Positions 46,834 through 55,475 of a DNA stretch of 64,000 nt are shown here, one piece after another. The stretch's first letter is position 1, and the number at the start of each line of letters is the position of its first letter. The notes under the pieces are model-generated. The model worked only from the letters and a program-made list of their open reading frames with translations, was not told where the DNA came from and made no database searches. The translations under genes and the position numbers were made by a program. The stretch comes from Borrelia sp. RT5S (GTDB lineage Bacteria > Spirochaetota > Spirochaetia > Borreliales > Borreliaceae), in the NCBI RefSeq assembly GCF_021165755.1, contig NZ_CP088936.1:372001-436000 (forward strand), in the 5' to 3' direction.

Positions 46834-47487
46834 ATGCTAATAGCATTCATATTACTAACACAGTTTGTTGTAAGCTTAAATGCAAATGAGAATACAAGAA
46901 TAATGCAATCATTAGTAAAAACACTCCATCATACTTCTAGTCAAAATTACACGGATAGAAAAGAAACACTAGACAGTTTCGTTTCATCAATAGACCTAAA
47001 CAACACTTCCATTCTAAAATATCTTCGCACAATAAAAAACGATTTTCTAATCGCATCTGTATATTTTAAAAATATAGAAGGCACTATTATTGCTCTAACT
47101 ATCGGAGCAGAAATAAATTATCAATACAAAATATCCCCACTGTCGATTTCAATAATTAACAATGATTTAGAAACTACAAAAATATTAATAGACTACGGAA
47201 TAAACATTAACAAAATAGACGAAACGGAGCATCCGTCAATCTTTTGGGCAATATACTCGAATAACGAAAAAATATTTAACTTTCTAACAGAAAAAGGAGC
47301 AGATTTAAGCCTTACACTTAAAAGCGGAAAAACGCCCATGCAAGCCGCAGTGGAGACTGAGAACACCAAACTAATCGAAATACTACTTAAAAAAAACACC
47401 TACATAGCAGACGCTTACAAAAGAGAAATTAAGAACCTCAAAAACAAGAATATAAAAAATATTTTCAAGAAAATTCAGATTGATTAA
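46834..47487 (+). CDS. Exported ankyrin-repeat protein
   Basis: A 217-residue protein with a signal peptide (about 1-18, ending SLNAN). Residues about 85-190 form ankyrin repeats: the consensus pieces SPLSISIINNDLETTKILIDYG and TPMQAAVETENTKLIEILL fit the TPLHxAxxxGxxxxVxxLL pattern. Ankyrin repeats bind other proteins, and a periplasmic location is uncommon. It follows the SH3-like lipoprotein gene and ends in a tail-to-tail overlap with the next minus-strand gene, the two stops sharing TTAA. Confidence 0.8.
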   Translation: MLIAFILLTQFVVSLNANENTRIMQSLVKTLHHTSSQNYTDRKETLDSFVSSIDLNNTSILKYLRTIKNDFLIASVYFKNIEGTIIALTIGAEINYQYKISPLSISIINNDLETTKILIDYGININKIDETEHPSIFWAIYSNNEKIFNFLTEKGADLSLTLKSGKTPMQAAVETENTKLIEILLKKNTYIADAYKREIKNLKNKNIKNIFKKIQID

Positions 47488-49007
47488 TACCCATCCGATT
47501 TTTCAATATTCTTATCCCTGTCAAGAAGATCTTTGTATACTAAAGACTTCCTAGCTAGCTGTTCTTTTAAATCCTTTGAGAAAGGTGCATTTCTCCACAT
47601 TACACCTCGAACCATTTTTTCTACCTTTTGTATGCCCTTGCTTTCTTTATCTATCCAGAGAAAATAATCATTTAAGAAAAAATCTTTAACATTGCCCTTC
47701 TTGATAAACTTGGAATAGTATTCGTAATACTGACCAGTTATTCCTGTCTCCATCCACCTAACCGATGCCTGTTCCTTAGCAAGTTCCCACAAAAAATCCC
47801 CAACACCTAAAATAACAGCCTTTCTTAAATCTTTAGGATACATAGGAACCAATATTTTACCGCGTCCATTGGCACGATTTTTAACATCAACAGGCTCCCA
47901 ACAAATCCCTTTCTCACCATAAGACGGTATTAAGATAAAATAAGGAACTATTCTTAAAAAATCTCCTCTGTAATTTTTGTGAAAAATTTTAGGCTGAATA
48001 CTTTCAAGCTCTCTAACAAGTTGAATAATCCTCTCTCTACTACCAAAAAAATTAGGATTTGCAACTACATTGCTTTTAAGCAATATCGGAAAATGATTCC
48101 CCCTAGGCCCAATAGTAAGCTTATTAGCTTCCATTAAAGACCCCACCTCCTCCACTGCAATAGTAGACGTACCAGCAACATCAATACCTTGCATTTTATC
48201 TTTAATCTCAACAAGCTTCTTATTAGCATCCTCAATCTGAGCAACTAAAGATATAATCTCCCCGCTAGCTTTAATAAGACTATCAATATAGCCAGAAGCA
48301 GATTTTAAAGGCTTTAAAATCTCATCAGAATAAAACCCGCTTATCCCAAGCTCAGCCATAAATATCTCACATGGAACTGAGTCAACGAACAAAAATTCAA
48401 AAATACTCTTCAACTTGCTAACAGCATCAGCCCTTATAATATCACTCTTCTTAAGACTACTCTTTGCAAAATCAATCTCAGCCAACAGCCTTTCTTGCTT
48501 GTCAAGCAATATCCTTCTTACATCTTCATCTCTAATACTCTGCACTGGCTCATCTACGGCAAGCTTCCTAAGCTTTAATTCATTAACGCCATAAATCCAT
48601 TCATCAAAATAGATAAACGGCTCTTTGTAATTATTATCCCAAACAGTTTTTGAAATCAAAGACCTAAGTTCTCCCCCAAGTGCACTTGGCAATAGCGCCG
48701 CAAATCTAAATAAAACTTTCTGCTCTTGAGTCAAATTTAGAACATTGCCAGCAATTGACTTTAAAAATTCCCAATAAACATTAACCACCTGTCTACACTT
48801 GGTGACCTTATCGCCTTTTTCTGTTGATTTGGGATCTAAATAATCCAGCAGCAAACCGTGAAGCCTTGAGCCAATCTCCTTATCGCTTAAGATAAGGTTT
48901 TTATAATAATCATCAGTAAAAAACCCTTTATCGTGCTCTTCTAAAGCACCAATCTCAGGCAATTCCAAATCCAAATCCGTACTAACTAAGTCTGGATATT
49001 TATACAA
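47484..49007 (-). CDS. Large conserved soluble protein of unknown function
   Basis: A 507-residue protein from the TTG at 49007, chosen because GGGAGG lies six bases upstream; the frame is open another 18 codons to an ATG without one. There is no signal peptide or membrane helix. It is mostly helical with a probable coiled coil near 215-310, and has a C-terminal beta/alpha region (about 320-480) with Trp-rich motifs such as FLWELAKEQASVRWMETG. I recognise no family; similar spirochaete hypotheticals probably exist. It is single, flanked by converging and diverging genes. Confidence 0.7.
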   Translation of the reverse strand: MYKYPDLVSTDLDLELPEIGALEEHDKGFFTDDYYKNLILSDKEIGSRLHGLLLDYLDPKSTEKGDKVTKCRQVVNVYWEFLKSIAGNVLNLTQEQKVLFRFAALLPSALGGELRSLISKTVWDNNYKEPFIYFDEWIYGVNELKLRKLAVDEPVQSIRDEDVRRILLDKQERLLAEIDFAKSSLKKSDIIRADAVSKLKSIFEFLFVDSVPCEIFMAELGISGFYSDEILKPLKSASGYIDSLIKASGEIISLVAQIEDANKKLVEIKDKMQGIDVAGTSTIAVEEVGSLMEANKLTIGPRGNHFPILLKSNVVANPNFFGSRERIIQLVRELESIQPKIFHKNYRGDFLRIVPYFILIPSYGEKGICWEPVDVKNRANGRGKILVPMYPKDLRKAVILGVGDFLWELAKEQASVRWMETGITGQYYEYYSKFIKKGNVKDFFLNDYFLWIDKESKGIQKVEKMVRGVMWRNAPFSKDLKEQLARKSLVYKDLLDRDKNIEKSDGY

Positions 49008-49092
49008 GAGTCCTCCCAAAAACCGCCCCGTTCGCCATTCAATAATAAATAGTAATGCCAAAGTTTATATTTACCAAAAAATTTAGTAAGAT

Positions 49093-49101
49093 TGTTATAC
49101 T
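49093..49101 (+). promoter_or_regulatory. Extended -10 promoter for the symporter gene
   Basis: TGTTATACT at 49093-49101 is an extended -10, 38 bp before the ATG at 49139. CAAAGGAA at about 49125-49132 is the ribosome-binding site. Confidence 0.5.
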
Positions 49102-49138
49102 GTAAAATTCATTTTTTAAAACCTCAAAGGAATAGCTT

Positions 49139-50329
49139 ATGAACACGAAAGTGAAATTTTTTCTGGCCGTATTTATTGGAGTACTTCTCGGACTCTTTCT
49201 CCCCTCTGGTGTTTATAACACGCTAGCGCACATTTTTATAAGACTTGCCTACTTTTCATTAATTCCTTTTTTAATATTCTCAATTCCACTAGGAATAGAA
49301 AATATTATTGAAAATAAAAAATTTAAAAAACTATTTGGAAAAACAATTTATTATGGAATTTTAATCAACGCTATGGGGATCCTCACATCCGTTGCAGTTG
49401 CAATAATATACATCCCACAAAGAATTCCAATCCTAGATAAAAATGTTAAAAATTTATACGTGTTTGATAAATCGGAATTTCTTGAAACATTTTTTCCTAA
49501 AAACATCTTTACAATACTCACAAATAGCAATCCAAACCTTTTAAGTATTTACATTATTTCAATAATAATAGGTGCTAGTTTTTACTATGCAAAACAAAAG
49601 GGAAGAATTGCTAGAGAACTTATCTTGAGCACCTCAAATCTTTTTTACAATGCAAACGGAATAGTAGTTAACATACTAAACTTTGGTACCATTTTCATCA
49701 CAGCATCTTATACCAACAACTTAAGAAATTTTAAAGATTATCAATACTACATAAATAGCATACTATTTTTTTCTTCATGGACGCTCATTGTGATTTTAAT
49801 AATAATTCCAATAATCAGCTATAAATTAACCAAAAACTTTGGGTTGGCATACAAGAGTGTATTAATTTCATTTCAAAACATAATATTTGCAGGTCTAACA
49901 ATGGACGCCTATGCTCCTTATTCTGTACTCCTAGAAGACATCAAAAATGAAAGAATAAACATAAAAAAATCAATAATTACGAACATCCCTATAATCAACT
50001 TTATTTCTAAATTCGGAACAATTTTTATTTCAACAATCTCGTTTTTCATCATTTTAAAATCTTACTCTAGCCTACCCATATCAATTTACGAAATAGGTTA
50101 CATGAGCGTATTGGCGTTCTTATTTGTTTTTGCATTCCCACACATACCAAATAGCTTGATTTACGTAATTACAATGCTATGTTCCACTTACACAAAAGGA
50201 ATTGAGCTTAGTTACTCCAGTATAACCCCAATACTACCGATACTAACATCCCTAGCCTTAATGATTGATTTCACATTCAACATCGCAATAATGCACATAA
50301 TAACCTTTAACGAATCAAGAGAAACCTAG
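49139..50329 (+). CDS. Dicarboxylate/glutamate-type cation symporter
   Basis: A DAACS-family secondary transporter of 396 residues, matching BB0401, annotated as a glutamate transporter. About eight membrane helices are visible. The C-terminal half carries the re-entrant and helix-7/8 zone, but the usual signatures (a serine-rich SSSAATLP loop and NMDGT) are replaced by shorter equivalents such as AGLTMDAYAPYS near 255, so substrate and ion cannot be read from the sequence. It is a single gene with its own promoter and converges on proS. Confidence 0.8.
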   Translation: MNTKVKFFLAVFIGVLLGLFLPSGVYNTLAHIFIRLAYFSLIPFLIFSIPLGIENIIENKKFKKLFGKTIYYGILINAMGILTSVAVAIIYIPQRIPILDKNVKNLYVFDKSEFLETFFPKNIFTILTNSNPNLLSIYIISIIIGASFYYAKQKGRIARELILSTSNLFYNANGIVVNILNFGTIFITASYTNNLRNFKDYQYYINSILFFSSWTLIVILIIIPIISYKLTKNFGLAYKSVLISFQNIIFAGLTMDAYAPYSVLLEDIKNERINIKKSIITNIPIINFISKFGTIFISTISFFIILKSYSSLPISIYEIGYMSVLAFLFVFAFPHIPNSLIYVITMLCSTYTKGIELSYSSITPILPILTSLALMIDFTFNIAIMHIITFNESRET

Positions 50330-50350
50330 ACATTAGAGGCAAACAAAGCA

Positions 50351-51817
50351 CTAGTAAGATTTTGCAAATAAAACAAAATGCCTGGCCTCCGCCCTGCAAT
50401 AAATGCAACTTAAGTTGCCCATGGTTCTATTTTTAAAATCTTCAGGAATGCACCTTATTGTGGCCTTTGTATCATCTTTAATGCTCTCTTCACATACTTC
50501 ACTCCCACACCATGAAGAAATCACAAATCCCAAATGATTATCAATGTAAGTCTTGAAAGCATTATAACTCTCATCCCCCTCTCCAACGATTTCTTTAGTG
50601 TTTGAATTTCTAAACTCCAAAGCTTTATTAAATAAATCACACTGCATACTTTCAAGCTCATCTCTAATTTTAGATGACAAATCCTTAACTGATATCTGAT
50701 ACTTAGAATTCTTATCTTTATCTCTCCTTGCAATAGTGACACAGTCCATAAGAATATCATTAGACCCTATTTCAATACGTATTGGAATCCCTTTAAGTTC
50801 TGCAGAAGAAAATCTAAATCCTATAGAATTTCTCATATCTTTATCAATCTCAACTCTAAATTTTTCTTTCTTCAATTTGTTAAGGATGGTAGTAGCATAC
50901 TCAAGAATCTTTTTATTTATCTCATCGTCTCTTTTAAAAATAGGAACAACAATGAGTTCAATCGGTGCTATTTTAGGTGGCAGCATCAAACCCCTGTTAT
51001 CGGAATGAACCATAATCAGGGCCCCAATTAGTCTGGTTGAAACTCCCCAACTAGTAGCTGAAACATATTCAATCTCTCCCTTTTTATTTTGGAATTTAAC
51101 ATCGAAAGCCTTTGCAAAATTCAAACCCAAATAATGAGATGTTCCAGCCTGTAATGCTTTCTTATCCTGCATCAATGCCTCAATCGTATGCGTACAAACA
51201 GCACCCGCAAATTTTTCTCTTTCTGTCTTCTTTCCATGAAATACGGGAATAGCTAAATAATCCTCAACAAACTGCTTATAAAGGTTTAAAATAAACAAAG
51301 TTTCACTCTCCGCTTCCTCTGCAGTTTCATGGGCAGTATGTCCTTCTTGCCATAAAAACTCAGTCGTTCGCAAAAACGGTCTTGTTCTCTTTTCCCAACG
51401 AATAATATTTGCCCACTGATTAATCTTGATAGGCAAATCTCTGTAGGACTTTATCCACTTACTGTACATATTCCAAATGATTGTCTCAGAGGTGGGCCTT
51501 AGAACCAAAGGCTCGCTCAATGTTTCACCCCCAGCAGTTGTTACAACAGCAAGCTCCGGTGAAAATCCTTCAACATGATCCTGCTCCCTTTCTAAAAACT
51601 CATAAGGAATAAGCAATGGAAAATATGCATTCTCATGGCCTGTTTCTTTAAACTTATCATCAAGAACGCTTCTAATTCTCTCCCAAATAGCATAACCGTA
51701 AGGCATAATAACCATGCATCCTTTAACAGGACTATAATCAACAAGTTTTGCCTCCCGCACTATATCTAAGTACCACTTAGAATAATCTTCTTCTCTTGAA
51801 GTAATAAAACTACCCAT
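50351..51817 (-). CDS. proS: Prolyl-tRNA synthetase, archaeal/eukaryotic type
   Basis: A class II synthetase of 488 residues. Motif 2 (RPFLRTTEFLWQEGHTAH near 143) and the absence of the INS editing domain mark the archaeal/eukaryotic-like form, not the longer E. coli form. A C-terminal CIYC zinc pair and terminal aromatic residue (SY) also fit that class. Borrelia is known to have this type, probably by ancient horizontal transfer. It converges on the symporter gene. Confidence 0.95.
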   Translation of the reverse strand: MGSFITSREEDYSKWYLDIVREAKLVDYSPVKGCMVIMPYGYAIWERIRSVLDDKFKETGHENAYFPLLIPYEFLEREQDHVEGFSPELAVVTTAGGETLSEPLVLRPTSETIIWNMYSKWIKSYRDLPIKINQWANIIRWEKRTRPFLRTTEFLWQEGHTAHETAEEAESETLFILNLYKQFVEDYLAIPVFHGKKTEREKFAGAVCTHTIEALMQDKKALQAGTSHYLGLNFAKAFDVKFQNKKGEIEYVSATSWGVSTRLIGALIMVHSDNRGLMLPPKIAPIELIVVPIFKRDDEINKKILEYATTILNKLKKEKFRVEIDKDMRNSIGFRFSSAELKGIPIRIEIGSNDILMDCVTIARRDKDKNSKYQISVKDLSSKIRDELESMQCDLFNKALEFRNSNTKEIVGEGDESYNAFKTYIDNHLGFVISSWCGSEVCEESIKDDTKATIRCIPEDFKNRTMGNLSCIYCRAEARHFVLFAKSY

Positions 51818-51860
51818 ATCCCATTCCTTGATAAAAATTTAAAAGATTTGTTGTACAAAA

Positions 51861-52535
51861 TTAATACTTGTGAACTTCAACCATAAAACGTCCATATTGC
51901 TCTCCAAGGGAATTCATCATAACCTTCTCCACCACAAAAACAATGCCGTCTTCTTCAGGAAACAAAAAAATCTGTCTTATTTTATAATCAACTACATCTT
52001 TTCTGTAATAATTTTCTCTACCAATTCCTCTTATGTCTTTAACAAGAACATCGTCATCCTCAACAGAGAAGGAAATAGTAAAAGCAGATGATTTAAGAGA
52101 ATCCTTAAATGATTTATTAATCGAAACTTGGTATCTATTCCCTGTTAAAAAATCAACAAAATCTAGAGAATCAGCTTTAGAATCTCCATTTTCAACATAA
52201 AGGTAAATATTCCTACCTTTGTTCAGGTGATTTATGCCAAGGTCCTTGACTCTGTAATCTACTATCTTTAAGAGCTCATAAAGACTCTTCTCAGCGGTGT
52301 CAACATAATCTATGTATTCATTAAAAACCCTGGTATACACCCCAGGCCTTACAAAGCTATTTTTGTAAACATCTACAAAATAAACCCTAGAATAATATCC
52401 CCTCTCCTCAAGACTATATTCACCAAACATAAAGCAAGACCCATCATAAGAGAAACCCAGATTCTTAAAAAAAACATCTTCAGCAAAGCACAAAGAGGAA
52501 TGAAAAATGAGACACAAAGAAAAAAAACGCATCAA
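51861..52535 (-). CDS. Exported protein of unknown function (BB0403-like)
   Basis: A 224-residue protein with an N-terminal signal peptide ending LCFAED. The mature part alternates beta-strand-like segments with charged loops (YVDTAEKSLYELLK, YVENGDSKADSLDF) and shows no known domain. It lies 43 bp upstream of proS on the same strand, so both may be read together. Divergent gene content follows at 52536, where an AT-rich palindrome could control it. Confidence 0.7.
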   Translation of the reverse strand: MMRFFSLCLIFHSSLCFAEDVFFKNLGFSYDGSCFMFGEYSLEERGYYSRVYFVDVYKNSFVRPGVYTRVFNEYIDYVDTAEKSLYELLKIVDYRVKDLGINHLNKGRNIYLYVENGDSKADSLDFVDFLTGNRYQVSINKSFKDSLKSSAFTISFSVEDDDVLVKDIRGIGRENYYRKDVVDYKIRQIFLFPEEDGIVFVVEKVMMNSLGEQYGRFMVEVHKY

Positions 52536-52587
52536 TATAAATTCTCCAACAAACCCTCTGGATAAAAATCCTCACTTAAATTTATCC

Positions 52588-52624
52588 TTATATTAAAAAT
52601 ATGTCAAATATGTTTTTAATATAA
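52588..52624. repeat. AT-rich 12-bp inverted repeat in divergent promoter region
   Basis: TTATATTAAAAA (52588-52599) and TTTTTAATATAA (52613-52624) are perfect complements around 13 bases. It lies between divergent genes, so an operator or promoter element is more likely than a terminator. Confidence 0.7.
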
Positions 52625-52662
52625 ATCTTTGCTCTAATATTTGTTTTATAAGTCAGGAAGTT

Positions 52663-52788
52663 ATGCTTACGTTTTGCAATGGACTTTTTAGAAGGGTGTA
52701 CGGAAGACTTTTGGGGGTGGCTCTTATCTTGGGATGCTTAATGATGGTTTGCGAGTTCCGAGGGGGTCGGTATGGTTTTTATGGCTAA
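52663..52788 (+). CDS. Possible small lipopeptide ORF
   Basis: An ATG at 52663 with CAGGAAG just upstream opens a 41-codon frame. The peptide has arginines near 10-15, a hydrophobic core and a lipobox-like LILGC (Cys25), then a short tail. It could encode a tiny lipoprotein, but a lone short ORF in a GC-shifted intergenic stretch may equally be the start of a frameshifted gene. Nothing else supports it. Confidence 0.25.
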   Translation: MLTFCNGLFRRVYGRLLGVALILGCLMMVCEFRGGRYGFYG

Positions 52789-52959
52789 AGACTATAGTGA
52801 GTCCTTTGGTACCGCTGATGCTTTAATGCCAAGGGAATGCGCGACGGTTGCGCTCTTGGCCGCGTTGTCTACCAGTAATCTGATTTATATCTTATACTTT
52901 ATAGAATACAATTCTAGCAATTGTACGTATTTAGTTAGATATAAGTTAGAGGAGAATTT

Positions 52960-53577
52960 ATGAAAATATTATTGACATTGGTTGTGTTTCTGTTGCTGGC
53001 CCACACATCTACTGCTCAACAAATTGATCCATTAGATCTTGATAATGTGCTAAGAGAAAAAGAAAACTTAAATAACTTATTTGGGGTAGGTTTTGGTATT
53101 GGAAACCCCATTACTAATGTTACAATTTCCCTTCCATATTTGGATATAGAGTTTGGATATGGAGGCTTTAATGGTCTGCATCCTAATAATTTCACACCCT
53201 ACATTATTGGCGGAATTGACGTTATGTTTAAAGAAGAGCTTTATCAGAACACCATAATGGGTGGTGGCTTTGGCGTGGGTGTGGATTGGTCTCAAGAAAA
53301 ACCAACCAACTCGCCTGCTGCGGAAAAACCAGAACAAAATGAGGATGAGGATGAAGGTGAGGATGGCGGAGAGGATCTTTCACAGACTACACCTCAAAAC
53401 AGATTAGGCATTGTCCTAAGGCTTCCTATTTCATTAGAATACAGCTTCTTAAAAAATATTGTAATAGGGTTTAAGGCTGTGGCTACGCTTGGGGGGATAA
53501 TGTTACTGGATTCTATGTCAATGGAGGGGATGAGATTCGGATTTTTCGGTGTGGGATACCTAAAAATATACATGTGA
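52960..53577 (+). CDS. Outer-membrane porin-like protein, BB0405 family
   Basis: A 205-residue protein with a signal peptide (about 1-19, ending STAQ). The mature part repeats Gly-rich strand pairs (GVGFGIGNPITN, GYGGFNG, GGGFGVGVDW), ending FFGVGYLKIYM, like BB0405/BB0406, described as surface-exposed, porin-forming proteins in B. burgdorferi. A strongly acidic Glu/Asp/Gly insert lies at about 120-145, absent from the paralogue at 53588. AGAGGAG precedes the ATG. It is followed 10 bp later by its paralogue, forming an operon. Confidence 0.85.
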   Translation: MKILLTLVVFLLLAHTSTAQQIDPLDLDNVLREKENLNNLFGVGFGIGNPITNVTISLPYLDIEFGYGGFNGLHPNNFTPYIIGGIDVMFKEELYQNTIMGGGFGVGVDWSQEKPTNSPAAEKPEQNEDEDEGEDGGEDLSQTTPQNRLGIVLRLPISLEYSFLKNIVIGFKAVATLGGIMLLDSMSMEGMRFGFFGVGYLKIYM

Positions 53578-53587
53578 AGGAGAGTTA

Positions 53588-54310
53588 ATGAGAGGAAATA
53601 CTCAAAGGATACTCATTTTATTGCTAACGTTTAACTTACACTATTTTGCTTTTTCTAAATCTAACGGTGATACCTATAAAATCAGGTGCAGCTCAGAAAA
53701 TGATGGAACTACTTGTATTACAAATGATAATAAAAAAGTTGCTCCAAAGCCTAAGCCTACTCCCCCAAAGCCAAAGCCCAAACCCACACCTCCTCCCCCG
53801 CCAACTAAGCCTAAGGTCAATGTTGCAAAGCCTGCTGTGCATAAGGAAAAAACTGTGTATGACTCGCTTGCTTTAGGTGCAGGCACTGGAAGTCCCGTAG
53901 GAAATATTTTATTTTCAATGCCTTATGTGGACATAGATCTCGGGTATGGCAGCTTTATTGGCTTTAAGCCTGGAAATTTTCAAAATTATATCTTATTTGG
54001 CATCGATTTGGTTTTTAAAAAAGAAATAGGGCCCACAGTAATTGTAGGAGGAGGTTTTGGTATTGGGGCAGACTGGTCTAAGGCAGACCTAGTGCCTCCC
54101 GGAGGTAAAGCCCTTACTACTTATGAAAGAATAGGTACAGTAACTAGGCTTCCTATAGTAATGGAATACAAATTCGCGAAAAACTTATCACTGGGGCTTA
54201 AAGTCTATCCCTCATTTGGCCCGACTATACTCCTAACGAAGCCAAAAATAGTATACGAAGGTATCAGGTTTAGGTTCTTTGCAGTCGGATTTATTAAGTT
54301 CACAATATAA
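53588..54310 (+). CDS. Porin-like paralogue (BB0406 family) with Pro/Lys-rich segment
   Basis: A 240-residue paralogue of the preceding protein. After a signal peptide (about 1-20) it has about 25 residues of a mostly Pro/Lys segment (Lys-Pro repeats, then five Pro in a row, around residues 56-80), then the conserved barrel core from about 95: GAGTGSPVGNILFSMPY, VGGGFGIGADW and FFAVGFIKFTI. Similar Pro/Lys stretches in TonB act as stiff spacers across the periplasm. AGGAG precedes the ATG. It shares an operon with the upstream gene. Confidence 0.85.
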   Translation: MRGNTQRILILLLTFNLHYFAFSKSNGDTYKIRCSSENDGTTCITNDNKKVAPKPKPTPPKPKPKPTPPPPPTKPKVNVAKPAVHKEKTVYDSLALGAGTGSPVGNILFSMPYVDIDLGYGSFIGFKPGNFQNYILFGIDLVFKKEIGPTVIVGGGFGIGADWSKADLVPPGGKALTTYERIGTVTRLPIVMEYKFAKNLSLGLKVYPSFGPTILLTKPKIVYEGIRFRFFAVGFIKFTI

Positions 54311-54359
54311 ATGCATAAATGCAAATAACAAAATTTCACTAGGGCAGATTGTAAAGCCT

Positions 54360-55475
54360 TTAGGCAGAAAGTGCAATAAAGATTTTTCCATCTCCTCGGA
54401 TCATCAGCCTTTCATCGCATACCCCCACGAATATGCTATCTCCCTTCTTAAGAAAAAAGTGATCGTTTATCTGAAGTTGCCCTTCCATGACTAACAGGAT
54501 CATTGCACTATCTCTATTGAAACAAATTTCTTCACTAATCTCTGTGTGAAGCAGCATTAAATTAGTGTTTGGAAGTTTAAACATATCAAATTTATCAATA
54601 TTTTCTCCTCTGAGCAATGAAAATTTTCCTTCCTCAAATCTACCTACCTTAAGCATTTCAGTCTTGTCGATATATTTAGTAGTAAGCCCCGCTCTTATTA
54701 CATTATCAGAATTAGTCATAAGCTCAAGACATTCCCCTTTAAGATAAGCATGCACCTCTTGATTCTCTGTATAGAGTACCTCTCCCGGCTTCAGTTTAAA
54801 AATATGCATTCCTAAAAATACCAAAAGACCAACGTCTGCTCCATAAATCTTATAAATCTCATTAAACCAATAAGCTCTATCCTTTTCTAGCAAACTCAAG
54901 CTTCCTTTCACCTTCCTAATAGCATCTTCAATTTCACGCTCTTGCAAATTAAATATATTACTTACAAATTCTTTATGATTTGAAAAACTAAAATCTAACT
55001 TTAGATTTTTACATATATTTTTAATTTCAATGAGAGGCAAAAATCCTTTAAGCGCATAAAAATCGCTTAAAGCGTAAACAAGCTCTATTTTGGGATTTTC
55101 GTCCTTATAAACTCTCCTAGGATCATCAATACTTATTCCCCTATCGTTTTCGCGCTTAAAGCCTTCTAGGGCCATTTCTTTTGAAGGATGTATTTGAATT
55201 GACAAAGGCTTCACGGCTGATAGAACCTTAAATAGAAAAGATAATTCATTTCCCTTTTCCAAAAGCTCCCCATGACACTCTAAAAAATCACAAAGAGGGA
55301 CGTACTGCCCCTCAATCAATACTTTACTAGAAAGTGTCTTGTGTGCACCAAGCCACATCTCAGCTTTAGGCCGTCCATCTTGCTTTTGTCCCAGAAGAGA
55401 AGGGATGAAACTAACTCCACCCCAATCATATTCCTTAATCTCATTTTTCATCAAAAATATATTGTCTATTCTCAT
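54360..55475 (-). CDS. manA: Mannose-6-phosphate isomerase, class I
   Basis: A zinc enzyme that interconverts mannose-6-phosphate and fructose-6-phosphate, feeding imported mannose into glycolysis. The 371-residue sequence shows the cupin zinc ligands: IQIHPSKE near 96 and the ENQEVHAYLKG stretch near 245. The ATG start has AGGGA upstream and overlaps the fruA stop by 4 bp (ATGA), so the two are coupled; fruA supplies fructose-type phosphosugars. Confidence 0.95.
   Translation of the reverse strand: MRIDNIFLMKNEIKEYDWGGVSFIPSLLGQKQDGRPKAEMWLGAHKTLSSKVLIEGQYVPLCDFLECHGELLEKGNELSFLFKVLSAVKPLSIQIHPSKEMALEGFKRENDRGISIDDPRRVYKDENPKIELVYALSDFYALKGFLPLIEIKNICKNLKLDFSFSNHKEFVSNIFNLQEREIEDAIRKVKGSLSLLEKDRAYWFNEIYKIYGADVGLLVFLGMHIFKLKPGEVLYTENQEVHAYLKGECLELMTNSDNVIRAGLTTKYIDKTEMLKVGRFEEGKFSLLRGENIDKFDMFKLPNTNLMLLHTEISEEICFNRDSAMILLVMEGQLQINDHFFLKKGDSIFVGVCDERLMIRGDGKIFIALSA

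Larger units (their letters stand above)
52536..52959. other. Divergent intergenic region with palindrome and small ORF
   Basis: This 424-bp gap separates the BB0403-like gene (minus) from the two outer-membrane-type genes (plus). The first 90 bases are AT-rich with a large inverted repeat (52588-52624). Bases 52660-52880 are richer in G and C than the flanks, with codons such as GCG and GCC that are rare in this genome, and contain one small ORF (52663-52788) and a second overlapping open frame (52772-52963) with no recognisable product. It may hold a decayed gene corresponding to BB0404. Confidence 0.5.

Noticed and set aside
54311-54359. Terminator between the porin-like pair and manA
   Set aside because: Only a 4-bp stem (GCCT/AGGC) is visible, too weak to call.
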